A DNA stretch of 64,000 bases, from the NCBI GenBank assembly GCA_011799875.1, contig CM022303.1, positions 727,457,921 to 727,521,920 of the forward strand, read 5' to 3'. The stretch comes from Thinopyrum elongatum (taxonomy: Eukaryota > Streptophyta > Magnoliopsida > Poales > Poaceae). A program made the translations under genes and the position numbers. Position 1 is the first letter of the stretch, and each line of letters opens with the position of its first letter. Under the pieces are notes generated by a model, which made no database searches, was not told the origin of the DNA, and worked only from the letters and a program-made list of their open reading frames with translations. Positions 22,257 to 33,027 of the stretch are shown here, piece by piece.

Positions 22257-22626
22257 ACGGAGATCGGGATTCGGTCCGTGACAATAACTCCGCATTGACG
22301 CACAAATTTGTCCACATTCTTTTTAGGAGCAAGAAGTTCGCCATTTGGTTTGACCTCATCGATGTTGTACTTTATGCCAGCCTGCAACTTTTTGGCCGGG
22401 CCTCGTACTGCCCTGCTTGTAGAAGATTTGCTCGATCCGGAGGGCTAAAAGAATCTTCTTTTACAAGCACGGCAGTACGAGGCCTGACCAAAAAGTTGCA
22501 GGCTGGCATAAAGTACAACATCGATGAGGTCCAACCAAATGGCGAACTGCTTGCTCTTAAAAATAATGTGGACAAATTTGTGCGTCAATGCGGAGTTATT
22601 GTCACGGGCCGAATCTCGATCTCCGT
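22257..22626. repeat. Inverted duplication of CACTA coding sequence (about 172-bp arms)
   Basis: Arm 22257-22428 is the reverse complement of 22452-22626 with a few mismatches and indels, separated by about 23 bp. The right arm is in frame with the transposase-like ORF; the left arm is an inverted copy of it. A transcript through here would form a long hairpin. Confidence 0.92.
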
Positions 22627-23668
22627 TCAAGAATGGAATAAGCCAAAGGCATATCGAGGTGTTAGTTTTGTTGACGATAGAGCAAAAGATCTGCTTTGGG
22701 ATACGCTCATGTCACATTTCACCCTACCAGACCATCTCACAGATGCAGAACGGGAGAAAGTCAAGAAGTGTGCTCTTAAGAAGACGACCACACAATTCTG
22801 CAACTGGAAGAAAAGATTATGGGGCAACTACGTCGACGACGAGAAGCAGACTCCAGAATTTACTGGACCAATGGAGAAGGTAAAAGATCACTGGGACTTA
22901 TTTGTGGGGTTCAAGGAATCGGAAGCAGCTAAGGAACGATCGAGGAAAAACAAGATAAATGCTGAGAAAAAACAGTTTCACCATGTTTTGGGGCCAGGTG
23001 GCTACAAGATTGGCCGGCCTAAGTGGGATGAATCTGAGGATAAGATGATTGCTGCAGGGGTCACTCCAAAAACATTGGGTTGTCCCAACAGGTGCAGGAC
23101 TTGGTTTTATGCACATGGTAGAAAGTTGGACTCAGAGATAGGGGAGATTATGGTGCAAGCAAGTCTTCAAGAAGCCTCAGACGCTTTACTTACAGCAATA
23201 GAAGCGGCTCGAACGGGGGCGTTCCAGCCCGAGAGAGAGAACGACGAGCTTACACGTGCCCTCGGGAATCCTGAACACCTGGGACGAACACGAGGCAAAG
23301 GCATTGTTCCATGGGTTGAGGGGTTTGCGGACTGGAACGACACTTACAGAAGCCGTGCGAGAAAGAAGAAGCAGGAGGAAGACAAGAAGAAGTAGGATGC
23401 AGACCGGCTTCAACAGGTAGAATCAAAGCACGGGCAGTTGGACGTGCTTTCATGCGCCAGCAGGAGCAGATCGACATTATTAGCCTAGAATGGGCGTCTC
23501 AGCGGCAGGAGCAAGCAGATCCAGCATTGGATAGCACCGTCGCATCTATGCCGAAAAGCAGCGTGGGTTCCACGGGGGTCCCGGCCGATGATGCACTGCT
23601 GGCTAGATACCCCGTGGATGATATTAAAGAGAGGACAAGTTGTGAGCTACACATAAAACTTAAGAACA
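22430..23668 (+). pseudogene. CACTA transposase-like ORF (Transposase_24 type), frameshifted
   Basis: Reads from about 22440 through YNIDEVQPNGELLALKNNVD, KDLLWDTLMSHFTLPD and FCNWKKRLWGNYVDDE to WFYAHGRKLDSEIGEI, and then a basic tail ending at TAG 23393-23395. The C-terminal part continues in another frame (QQEQIDIIS near 23455, PADDALLARYPVDDI, CELHIKLKN near 23640). The nominal ATG at 22082 lies in the microsatellite and inverted-arm region and is not a credible start. The protein is thought to act in CACTA transposition as a DNA-binding or transposase component. Nonfunctional here. Confidence 0.68.
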
Positions 23669-25497
23669 CTAGTCGCCAACCCATGCTACTGCACGGGCTA
23701 GGAATTTTAGGAAAGTTACAAAATTATAATCTAGAGTTTTTGTAAGTATTATTTTGTCTATAATCCTTTTGAAGTTAGAGTACAAACTATTTATATTTAC
23801 CTATTTTTCAGCTTTGTGCCACAACCAAAATTGGTGGCACCAATATATATATTTAACAACTTCTAATCTTTGCGTTTACTAAAGACATATGAAGATGTGT
23901 CTCCTGTTTTACATTATTATACATATATCATCTATGATTTTTATCTCTACCGGTTACTATTGGCACGGTCACTCCATGGTGCCACATGCACGCCTGTGGT
24001 AAAAATATTCATTAAAATATGGTGCACACATCCATATCTAACTCATGGATGCCTCTAACAACCATCCAACATTAAGGTGAGCTCCGCGCCTTATCAGATA
24101 AGGGTTGCGACTCAGTTCAAGCTTATCATTTTACATTTAAAATGTTTGGCAGGTCACTAAACTTCTTGAGATTTTTTTAAACCTGTGAAAGCCTTCTTTG
24201 TCTTTTGAATATTTCTCTATGTTTCTTGTTTTCGATTGAATCTTTCTTTTACTAAGCTGTAACATCCTAGAAGCCATCGTTATATTTAAATTTCAAAATT
24301 GCAATTTGAAAGTTTTCTTGAATATTCTAAATCTTAAACTTCTGTTGTCCAAACATTCCCCTAAATTACTAGATCCCCACCCATACGATTTCAAAAGTTA
24401 CTTTGTACATTTTTGTAAAATTCATCCTTCTTGCATCCCAACTGAATCACTGGGAAAAGTGGTGATGCTATTTTTCTTGAGGCGATCACTGCTAGCTACG
24501 TGCATTTCTACTTTTCGATACAATTTTTTTTCTTTTATTAATTAAGTTCTCTCACATTATTGTGATCTTATTCCTTAAATATTAAACTTAAATGGCATGT
24601 CCAGACTTCAGAAAACAGTGTATTTTCGTGTACGCTTGCACAATTTAGCATTTTTTTATTTTTAAAATATAATCCTGGATTTTATATTAATATATTGGTG
24701 ACATATATTTTAAAAAATAATCTGTCACAAACAAAATTTGGAGTATATATGTGTGTGTGATTTGTAGACGTGATGTGTGCGTGCGGATATGGTTACCAAA
24801 AATAGTTCACGTACCTGGATGTACGCACAACACAATTAAATATTGTATGTTGCTATGTCAAATAGAAATAATATGTACACAGGTTTATAATAAAGAGGAA
24901 AACTTTGGTCCGTGACGTTGATACATGCATGGGTAACTTTGCTAGTACTTTTTCGTAAAGAAAAACTATGGTTTGTTAAGTAATCTTATAGTTTGGACAT
25001 TTCCTTGTATTTTTTTCCGGGAATAGACGTTTGCTTCTTCTTTTTTTTCCTTCTCTTTTCACAATCGGGACGTTTCTTGTCTTGTACTCCCTCCGTTCCT
25101 CAATATAAGTCTTTTTAGAGTGTAGATTCACTTATTTTGCTCCGTATGTAGTCTATATTATAGAATCTCTAAAAAGGCTTATATTTAGGAACGGAGGGAA
25201 TATAACACACGTTGGTCTCTTGTACCTTTTTATTTATTTCTTCTCTTTTTACACGTTTCTTTCCTAGTATAGCACGTGGGACTCTATTGTTCTTTTTTTT
25301 TTAAACAAACACATTGGAGTCTTGGGCCTACACGTTGGACTCTTCAGCGTATAGGACATCCCTCGTAAATGTGAGTTTTTATATTACGTTCAATCCTAGA
25401 TGCACAATGAAGATCTAATGGTTATTTTGAAATAGTTTTTGAGAATTAACATGGACGCTCGTATGGTGCTTCCAATTAGTAAATATGAGATATGAGA
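23669..25497. other. Unassigned 1.8-kb AT-rich interruption of the CACTA ORF (intron or insertion)
   Basis: The coding text stops after KLKN near 23668 and resumes with SMKVADGYA near 25500. A strong GTAAGT donor lies at 23743 and an AG precedes ATATCCATGAAG at about 25495, so an intron is possible. No clear target duplication is visible. Apart from the Stowaway element at 25087-25200 I recognise nothing in it. Confidence 0.5.
25087..25200. mobile_element. Stowaway-type MITE (Tc1/mariner, 114 bp)
   Basis: Terminal inverted repeats CTCCCTCCGTTCC... and ...GGAACGGAGGGAA, with arms extending about 34 bp (AATATAAGTCTTTTTAGAG against its complement), flanked by TA on both sides (25085-25086 and 25201-25202). 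This is the classic grass Stowaway signature. Confidence 0.95.
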
Positions 25498-26107
25498 TAT
25501 CCATGAAGGTGGCGGACGGCTATGCTTTATGAAATCCCCCTGAAGCAACCTTCCATGGCAATCCGATCCCAGCTGGCTATGCTCGTGTCGGGGTGGATGA
25601 AGTGATGTGGGGATATGACTCACTAGAGCTTGACTTTCCTGAAGGTGAAGGGGAGCACACACTGCAAGAATCCATACGTGGTATCATTGTATGGAGAAAG
25701 GATTGCATCGTCTTTTCAAACTCGGCGCCAAGGCCACCGACTCCTCCAAGTCCGCAGCGTCAGCCGACTCCTCCTCCAAAACCGCCGCGTCAGCCGACTC
25801 CTCCTCCAAGTCCGTCGCCTCAGCCGACTCCTCCTCCAAATCCGCCGCGCCAGCCGACTCCTCCTCCAAGTCCGCCGCCTCAGCCGACTCCACTCCAGCC
25901 CAAGACGGAGCCCAGCGCGAGTCCTCATAATCAATCTCACCTGGCACGTCAGCCGAGTACAAAGCGGAAGGGAGCACCAATAAAGAAGAAACCCGAGCCT
26001 CCTGCCAAAAAGAAGTTGGCTTACGATAAGAATGACGAGGAAACAAATGCCCAAGTGGCTGCCGAAGTGAAGGTGAAAGTGCAAATGGCACTTAAAATAT
26101 ATTTTGG
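25498..26107 (+). pseudogene. CACTA proline-rich ORF, C-terminal part
   Basis: Frame includes PIPAGYARVGVDEV, LELDFPEGEGEHTL and WRKDCIVFSNSAPRPPTPP, then a 10-residue repeat of PTPPPSPPRQ type, then a Lys-rich segment (KRKGAPIKKKPEPPAKKK) that could act as a nuclear localisation signal. Similar proline-rich ORFs are usual in Triticeae CACTA elements. It follows 22430-23668 as the same gene, interrupted. The last codons run into the copia LTR, so the true end is lost. Confidence 0.68.
25735..25900 (+). repeat. 30-bp coding tandem repeat (about 5 units)
   Basis: The start CAGCCGACTC recurs at 25761, 25791, 25821, 25851 and 25881, an exact 30-bp period. Because 30 is a multiple of 3, neighbouring frames on both strands also stay open, which explains overlapping ORFs here. 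Confidence 0.93.
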
Positions 26108-26435
26108 TGGGATGACAATGTGGTTAGTGGAACTAATATCGGTTGTTATAGTTTATCTCAGCATATTAGTTCGATTGTGCTCTTGATGGTGATGTGTGAC
26201 CCCCCAATTCAAAAAGATCAAAGGCGTGGTCTACCGGCGATTCGAAGGTTTTTCTTTTGGTTCGATTCGAGTCGTTGGAAAGACCGCACTATTAAGAGGG
26301 GTCGGTGTGGATATGTGTTTTGTGGGAATGCCATTGCCGAAACATAAACACTAGCCAACCCATTCCTACCACTTAAATCCGTAGTGTGCTAGCGTGTGGT
26401 ACTCAGAAAGTTTGCAACAGAGAGTTTCTGGGTAC

Positions 26436-26596
26436 CCCGTGCGCACGGGTATTTTGACTCCCGTGCGCACGGGGTACTACGTAACTCCATGGGTACCCTG
26501 TGCGCACGGGGTCTTTTGACCCCCGTGCGCACGGGGTGGTGCGTTTGTTACTGGGTACCCCGTGCGCACGGGGCTGACTTAGCCCGTGCGTACGGG
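26436..26596. repeat. Three tandem 61-62 bp units, each with two 14-bp palindromes
   Basis: CCCGTGCGCACGGG, a perfect palindrome, or a one-base variant of it, starts at 26436, 26460, 26497, 26522, 26559 and 26583. Spacings alternate 24/37/25/37/24, so the unit is a pair. The array lies 38-198 bp upstream of the TATA box. Confidence 0.95.
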
Positions 26597-26598
26597 GT

Positions 26599-26641
26599 CC
26601 AATGGGTAGAAACGGCCACCCAGCCAAGAACACTATAAAAG
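26599..26641 (+). promoter_or_regulatory. LTR promoter: CCAAT motif and TATAAAAG
   Basis: CCAAT at 26599-26603 and TATAAAAG at 26634-26641, with the palindrome array immediately upstream. The spacing suits a polymerase II promoter; the transcription start would be expected about 30 bp past the TATA box. Confidence 0.65.
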
Positions 26642-27344
26642 CCCCCCTTCTTGCACCTCCTTCCCTAACCCTAATGTCTTGTTGAACTCCACAATTGTTA
26701 CACCCAATTTTTCTCAATACTCTCAATCCCTGTACCCAAACTTGTTGAAACTTTGGGGATTGGGAGAGCAAGACCCGATCTACATCTTGACCAAACCAAG
26801 TCGCATTCCCCGCAATATTTCTTCCCCATTGACTTATTACTCTTGTAGCTTGGGCTCCTAGGCGGTTAGAGGTTCCTCCGGAAGCTTCCTTGCTTGTGGT
26901 GTGCTCCGGAGAAGTTTGTAAAGGCGTGGTGGTCGCCTTTAAGACCAACCCCGAGTGATTCGAGGCTCATCCGTTGGGGGTGACTCAAAAGAAATTACGG
27001 TGAGCCTACGTGGTGTTTCGCAAGCCTTGGCTCCGGCACCGCTCTAAACGGAGAGTAGCTCTTCCCCAAGGAAGAGTGAACTTCGGGATAAAATTCACGT
27101 CCTCGCCTCACTTGTGGTTAATCCTTTCCCGCACTTTACTTTTCCTTGTATGCTTGTTAGCTTTCTATTTAGATTGTTGCCTAGCATGTGTGGCCCTAAG
27201 CTTGCTTGTCAGATAGGTTGTGTTCACCTAATTGCATATCTAGTGAACCCTATTTATCCGCTAATCCTTAAAATTGACAAGAAAGATTAAAATTTGTAGT
27301 CTCCTATTCACCCCCCTCTAGTCGACCGTATCGATCCTTTCAAT

Positions 27345-27357
27345 TGGTATCAGAGCC
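27345..27357 (+). other. Primer binding site, initiator tRNA-Met
   Basis: TGGTATCAGAGCC lies two bases after the LTR end; it is complementary to the 3' end of plant initiator tRNA-Met. Confidence 0.88.
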
Positions 27358-27394
27358 TCGTGCTCTAGTATAAGGTTTTACAACCTTAGAGGAT

Positions 27395-29972
27395 ATGGAT
27401 GACCTAGGGAATGTGGGAGGTGGTGCACCCGTTGCGGAGGATGGTGAAACCCTACTCCCCGCCGCGCTCGTTGCACTTGGTGCTCTGGTCGTTGCTCCTG
27501 CCGCTCCCATTAACCCGGGTGCCCATTAACCGCGACCGATATTCTTTCAATGTTTGCGGACCTCAAAACCGCTATGTTGAAAGAAGTTCGTTCCTCGGTC
27601 AAGGAGGAAATTGATGCTCGTATAAAACCCTCGACATCCGCATCAAACTCATTTGATCCAAATGCGATGCATGATGCGGATGATTCGAGAGAACCCCTTG
27701 CATCTCCGGGTCGCACTCAAGTTCCCAAGTACAATGCAGTGGAACCCTTTTACTCACCCCAACCCTTGCAATACCCTCGCATTAATCCTGTTGGGGCTCT
27801 GCCTCCTTTGAAAGCTAATGCGTTTTCTAAATGGAAGCTAGATATGGAGTCTCATATACGCAGTGCCTCAACTCAACTATGGTGGATTGTGGTCAATGGA
27901 TTCAACCCCAAGGACCTGATGAATCTCACTCCAAGAGAAGCGGTTGATGATCAACTCAATGCAACCGCCCACAACATGTTGCGCAATGCGGTGACTGATG
28001 ACAATAGTGACTCCATTGCTCTCCTCAAGACTGCCAAGGAAATTTGGGATTTCCTTGAGGTTGCTCTCGAAGGAGATGAAGCAATTCAAAGATCTAGGTT
28101 GGCTTTGCTCAAGGAAGAAGTCAATCTCTTTGTGAGGAATGAGGGTGAGTCTGCGAAAGAGGTCTATAGAAGGTTGAAGTCCCTTGTGCTAAACTTGAGA
28201 ACCTTTGGGTGCACTTAGGCAAATGATGATTTCATCAAGGACAAGTTCATAGATGCTATGGTTCTCACAGAGCATACCTTGGTCATGATGATACATCAAC
28301 GCCCGGATTATCAAAAGTTGACCGCAGCTCAAGTGGTCTCCACGTTCTCCACTCATGTTCTTTTGGAGACCAAATCCAAGAAGACCTTTGCAATTGCTCA
28401 AGCAACCAAGAACTCCAATCTTGCCTTGAAGGCCAAGAAAGTGGTTTGTCAACCTTCAAGGGGTGAAGAAGTGATTGAAGAGACATGTGAGGAAGATGTT
28501 GACACGTCATGCCCGACAAATGACTTTGCGGAAGACTTGGCTCTCTTAGTCAAAAAGTACTCCGAGATCATGGCAAACAAAGGGAAGAATCTTCAAGGAT
28601 GATCATTTGGTCAAAGAAAGTGCCACAATTGTGATAGCCCAAGACACTTTGTGCATGATTGCCCATATGAGAGATGTGAAGACAAGTCTGAGAAGCTTGT
28701 GCTCAAGAAGAAGTTCACCAAGTTCTCAAAGAGGAAAGATGACAAGGCTCTAGTCCATGAAGAATACATGTCCGGAGATGAAGATGACGGTGATGATGAT
28801 CAAGTGGGCACGGCCTCCATTGCCATGCAAGCCACTACCTCCTCCTCCACCACCGACCTCTTCGACTCTCCAAACGAGGGCAAGCCTTTCACTCATCGGT
28901 GCCTTATGGCCAAACAGGTAAAAACAAAGTCCAAATCAAAGAAACCCGCCAACTACACTCCCAATGTCTCATGTGAGATAGTGGAAGATGAGTGTGAAGA
29001 GGGCGTGGGCATTGATGAGGAATCCTTGATGGCTTTCATGAAAACTCTTCATGGTGAAGCTCGTGCTCATTTTGGCGATCTCCTTAAGTCACTCGCCAAA
29101 CGCGATGATTTTGTCGAGAACATTGAAAACCTCCTCATAGAGGAAAAAGAGAGAGTCAAACTCCTTGAGCACAAACTACATGAAGAGAGTGTCATGAGAG
29201 CATCACTCGAGGAAGCTTTATCGGCTCATCAAATTGACTTTGTTAAAACCAATGATGCTTTGCAACTTGCTCTTGAGACCAAGGATGCCCTTAATGTTAG
29301 TGTTGAGAAGCTTCTAGTTGATCACATGAGTTCCTTGTGATTAGTTCCAAGGTTGTCAAAGGTGACCTCATTGCCCTCACCGAGTCTTATGATCAACTTA
29401 AAGCTACATCCAATAAGGGCATTACTTCCGTACCTCATATGGAGTTAAATGATGAATCTTGTACGGCTAACTTTGTTCATGATCGCATCTCTCTCCAAGA
29501 GGAGAATAAGAAGTTAAAAGCCCAAATTGAGAAAGGGCTAGTGTCATGCATTCAAGGGGAGAAAAACCTCAATGACCTCTTGAGCAACCAAAAGGAGTGT
29601 GTTGCCAAGGAGGGAATTGGGTTTAACCCCTCATCCAAGAAAAGGAAGAACAAGAAGAACATCAACAAGAAAAAGATCGGTCCTCCTCCTCCTCCTCAAA
29701 AGGTAGTATTTGTGCAAGAAGGGCACAAGGAGAAGGAGCAGGAAGAAGAGGTTGTTGGGAATGTCAAGGTCACTAGGGACAAGGATATTCCCAAGGATTT
29801 TGCCGGCAAGAACAATCCATCTTATGTCCTCTTGAGAGGAGATGATGGTTACACATTTGCAAAAATTGTTGGCACTAACTATGATGATTATGCTTGGACT
29901 ATTTGGGTTCCTAAGACCCTTGTTGCTAACTCTCTAGGACCCATTGAAAAATGGGTACCTATAACCAAAGCT
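27395..29972 (+). pseudogene. gag: Copia gag with zinc knuckle (several stops and frameshifts)
   Basis: An ATG at 27395 starts a short frame (MDDLGNVGGGAP). The main frame is open from about 27550, with a gag core FSKWKLDMESHIRSASTQLWWIV to KEVYRRLKSLVLNLR. Stops at 28216-28218 and 28600-28602 lie in the same frame. The nucleocapsid knuckle CHNCDSPRHFVHDC (C-X2-C-X4-H-X4-C) is intact near 28620-28661. A Ser/Asp/Glu-rich region and a long helical stretch follow, and a frame change near 29335 leads to a Lys-rich tail (KKRKNKKNINKKKIGPPPPP). The protein would package the RNA; as read it is interrupted. Confidence 0.82.
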
Positions 29973-30314
29973 TGATTCTTGTAGGACTATATCTCCGGTG
30001 GAAAACAATGGGTGACCAATAGTGGATGCACCAATCATATAACCGGAGAGAGGGAGATGCTTGTGGAGTTCGTTGATTCACTCAAGGCCTCTTCGAACAT
30101 CTCCTTTGGTGACAATAGCAAGTGCAAGGTATTGGGTTTGGGCAAGGTGGTAATCTCTAATGATTCATCACTTTCAAATGTCATGCTTGTCCAATCCCTT
30201 CACTACAATTTACTTTCAACAATTCAATTGGCACGTGCCAGTTATGATTCTCATTTCGGTGAATTCCATGTGACCGTCTTTAAGAGAAGCAATCTCAAAG
30301 TGGTCTTTATTGGG
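29973..30314 (+). pseudogene. pol: Copia protease, cut by the minus-strand gypsy
   Basis: Reads QWVTNSGCTNHITGE near 30009-30053, where the aspartic protease motif expected as D-S-G is NSG, so the catalytic Asp is lost. ISFGDNSKCKVLGLGKV follows, a normal copia protease segment. The coding text stops at 30314, where the chromovirus begins; GAG-pre-integrase resumes at 51778. Confidence 0.82.
30310..30314 (+). repeat. Target site duplication, left copy (TTGGG)
   Basis: TTGGG occurs immediately left of the element and again at 51773-51777. Confidence 0.93.
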
Positions 30315-33010
30315 TATAGCGACCCGATCCCAATGGATCGTAGTCTCTGTGATTAAGTGTCATCCCTGGATCGGTATGCTGACACGCACAGTACTCGAGG
30401 ATTTATAACAGAGTTCAATCACACACTTATTACATCGAAATCCTCATAAAGAGTATTTATTACATAAATATGGCTGAAGGACAACTAGATAAAATAACTG
30501 CGGAAGCTTCGAAGATAAATGAGTCCAGCAACTCCAACGGCATAGCTGAGTGCATGACAACGACCTATTGCACCTTAATCCTCGTCTAAAAATTCTGAAA
30601 CATGATACGTTGCAACCGTGTAGGTCAGCACATGGAATATGCTGGCAAAATCACACTATAGTGCAATGAACAATAACAGCTATCACTACATGCATATATG
30701 GCCGGTGGAGGCTCTAAGTTTAACATTTGCGTAAAGCCAATTTTTCCGTACAACAAAGGAATAGAGTTTATTTAACTACCAAGTTTATGTCATTAATGAG
30801 AAGGTTCCTCCAACTCAATCCCAAAAGAATATTAATAACCCAACAATTTCATTAAGTAAAGTGATGAGATCAAACGAATAATTCAAATACCAGATACTCA
30901 AGATGTCCATAACCGGGGACACGGCTAATCATGATTAGTTTTTACACTCTGCAGAGGTTTGCGCACTTTTCCGCACAAGACTCGATCTCCTTCGTCGGAT
31001 TTCTCGCACTACTTGATGTTTGAGAAACGGATGACCGAGACACAGTCTTTCCGAAGCATTAACTCTTTACTTTGGGTAGACAGTACCACCTACTTTCCCC
31101 TACATCTGCTAGCCTACCACTGAAAGAGGTCACGCAACATACTCAACTATGCCAGAGCCCATAATGGCTTGTGGCTGCACACAGAAGTTTCTAGCATGAA
31201 TAATCTTATGATCCCTTTGAGCCTGGGTGGCATTCGATAGGATGATCACACGGGTACTCCGGGATATCCTAGGACAACACTCGATTCTCCAGGTGCCCGC
31301 AACCAATCCACCCAGATGTGTATTAAAGTAGCCACCTTAAGTTTCCCTTAGTTAAAAATTACTCTCACATCTTTCATGAATCTCACATACCAATCCACGT
31401 CTACGAGCATAACAAAGTAGTATGAGCATAACGCAATGATACCCGGGGTTTGATAAAAGACAATAGGTTCCTACTTCATCAACTACTTAACAAATCCCAC
31501 ATGTTACCAATCCTACTCATGCAATGTTTAAGGGTTGAAACTAATGCATAAAAAATTGGTAATAAAGGGATATGGTCAAAGTGTAACTTGCCTTGCTGAC
31601 GATCTGAAAACCCTAGTGATTCGTAGTAGCAAGCCTCGCACTCCGGAAACTCTGTCATGAACAAACAATAGCATACATAAGCACTCAAGATTAAGATGCA
31701 AGGGTAAAACCAAAAGAAAAGATCTAAACAGAAAGTTCAGGTGAAGAGCTTCAATTTGCAAAAAGAATCAATCGAATCGGAGATACGAAACTCAAACTAC
31801 GATCAAAAGAAGTTCAAATTCAAATCTACTTGAAACCAAATTTTAAATTTTCAAAATCATGTTCAAGTTCTTTATCTGAACAGAGGGGATCGAGACGAAG
31901 ATTTTGGCATTGGTTTCACTGGATTTGGATAAACGAGCAAAAAGTTGCGAGGGTTTGAAGATCAGGGACTAATCTATAAGAAAACTATTCGCGGATAGGT
32001 CCCTGACCGAAAATAAAACTAAATTGAAAAATCTAACGAACGAACGTTCGCTAACAGAAACTAACGAACGAAAACGTTCACTAACAGATCTAAATGAACG
32101 GACGTTCGCTAACTAACCTATCCTAATAAAATAAACCGATTTAAAAATAAAACCCGAAAACTAAAAAAAAAGGGGCGGGTTTACGGCGGTTATACCGATT
32201 TGGTGGGAAAAACCGGCAGTGGCGGCGACAACTCCGGCGGATCGGGGTGGTGCGGCAGCGGCTCAGCGAGGCGGGGTCGGCGGCGGGCTGCTGCTGCTGC
32301 GTGGCGGCGGCGGCTGATGAGGAGGACGGGGTGGCGGGGCAGCGGCTTATAAGGAGGGGGAGGGAGCGAGGCCTGCTTGGGGAGGGGGAAAGCGAGGCGG
32401 AGGCGGAGTCCGGCTCGGACTCGAGCGGCGGCGGCGTCGGGCGGGACTCCCGTGCTCGGGGAATGCGGCGGCGGCGTCCTGGGCCGGCTGGGCTTCGGCC
32501 CGGTCGGTCGAAGAGTTTTTTTTAAACAGCGCCGCGAAGAAAAATCCAATTTAAAATAAAATAAAAATCCTAAAATTCCAGAAACAATTTTCAAGGTCCT
32601 CTCCTAATATTTAGGACAACGTGAATTTTTCTGGGCTAAAATGCAATTTTCGAAAATACAAATTTTTTCCTAATTTAACCGAATAAAATCTCAAATAAAA
32701 TATATTTTTATTCAAAATTAAATTTCCATTATTTCCTCGCTGTTTTTGAAGAAATCATATTATCTTCTCTCATTATTTTAAAATAATTGGAAAAGAATTT
32801 TGAAAAACAATTTGATCCAATTTTTTTCCAAGTTTTGACAAATCAAAAATGGATTTTTGTGAAACTTCCAACTCTCTCAAATTGGTCCTTGAGTTGCTTA
32901 AGGTCTCTTGGATCAAAATGCAACCAACACAAAACAACAAAATGCATAAATCATGGAGGCATATGAATGATCTAATGCATAACATCCAAATTGAAAATTG
33001 GGATGTTACA
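30315..33010 (-). repeat. 3' LTR of the minus-strand chromovirus
   Basis: 2696 bp. On the minus strand it begins TGTAACATCCC and ends GGGTCGCTATA, with the normal terminal CA mutated. It holds a GC-rich CGG-repeat island (32210-32512), the palindrome CTTATAAG (32346-32353) as a likely TATA site, and repeated AACGAACG/CGTTCG text (32030-32115). The 32190-32594 ORFs are GC-rich chance frames. Confidence 0.92.
32346..32353 (-). promoter_or_regulatory. Putative TATA site in chromovirus LTR (CTTATAAG)
   Basis: Lies within the GC island and is conserved at 51128-51135 in the other LTR. On the minus strand the text is CCTTATAAGCCGC. Position and conservation fit a core promoter. Confidence 0.45.
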
Positions 33011-33027
33011 AACCTACCCCCCTTAAG
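33011..33027 (-). other. Polypurine tract of the minus-strand chromovirus
   Basis: Minus-strand CTTAAGGGGGGTAGGTT abuts the LTR start TGTAACATCC. Confidence 0.85.

Larger units (their letters stand above)
22054..26107 (+). mobile_element. Degraded CACTA (En/Spm) transposon segment
   Basis: Contains a broken transposase-like ORF resembling the plant En/Spm family (Pfam Transposase_24 type) and a downstream proline-rich ORF typical of Triticeae CACTA elements. Neither CACTA terminus is visible: the left side is cut by the Athila-type element and the right side by the copia at about 26108. It is therefore the oldest layer in this part of the window. The right limit is approximate. Confidence 0.72.
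26108..27342 (+). repeat. 5' LTR of the second copia (left end approximate)
   Basis: The right end is firm: it ends TTTCA just before the primer site. The left end is inferred from the change from CACTA coding text to TGGGATGACAATGTGGTTAG. It contains a palindrome array (26436-26596), a CCAAT motif (26599-26603) and a TATA box (26634-26641). ORFs at 26396-27216 are LTR frames, not genes. Confidence 0.68.

Noticed and set aside
22082..23395. 437-codon ORF taken as an intact transposase gene
   Set aside because: The first 115 or so codons run through microsatellites and the inverted arm, which is antisense to the real coding sequence. The genuine coding text starts near 22440 and is later frameshifted.
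22054..26107. CACTA terminal inverted repeats and 3-bp target duplication
   Set aside because: I saw no CACTA terminus within this stretch; both ends appear to be removed or outside the segment.
26436..26596. CRISPR-like repeat array
   Set aside because: The repeats are palindromic, the spacing alternates and the between-repeat text is itself repeated; it lies in the U3 part of a plant LTR.
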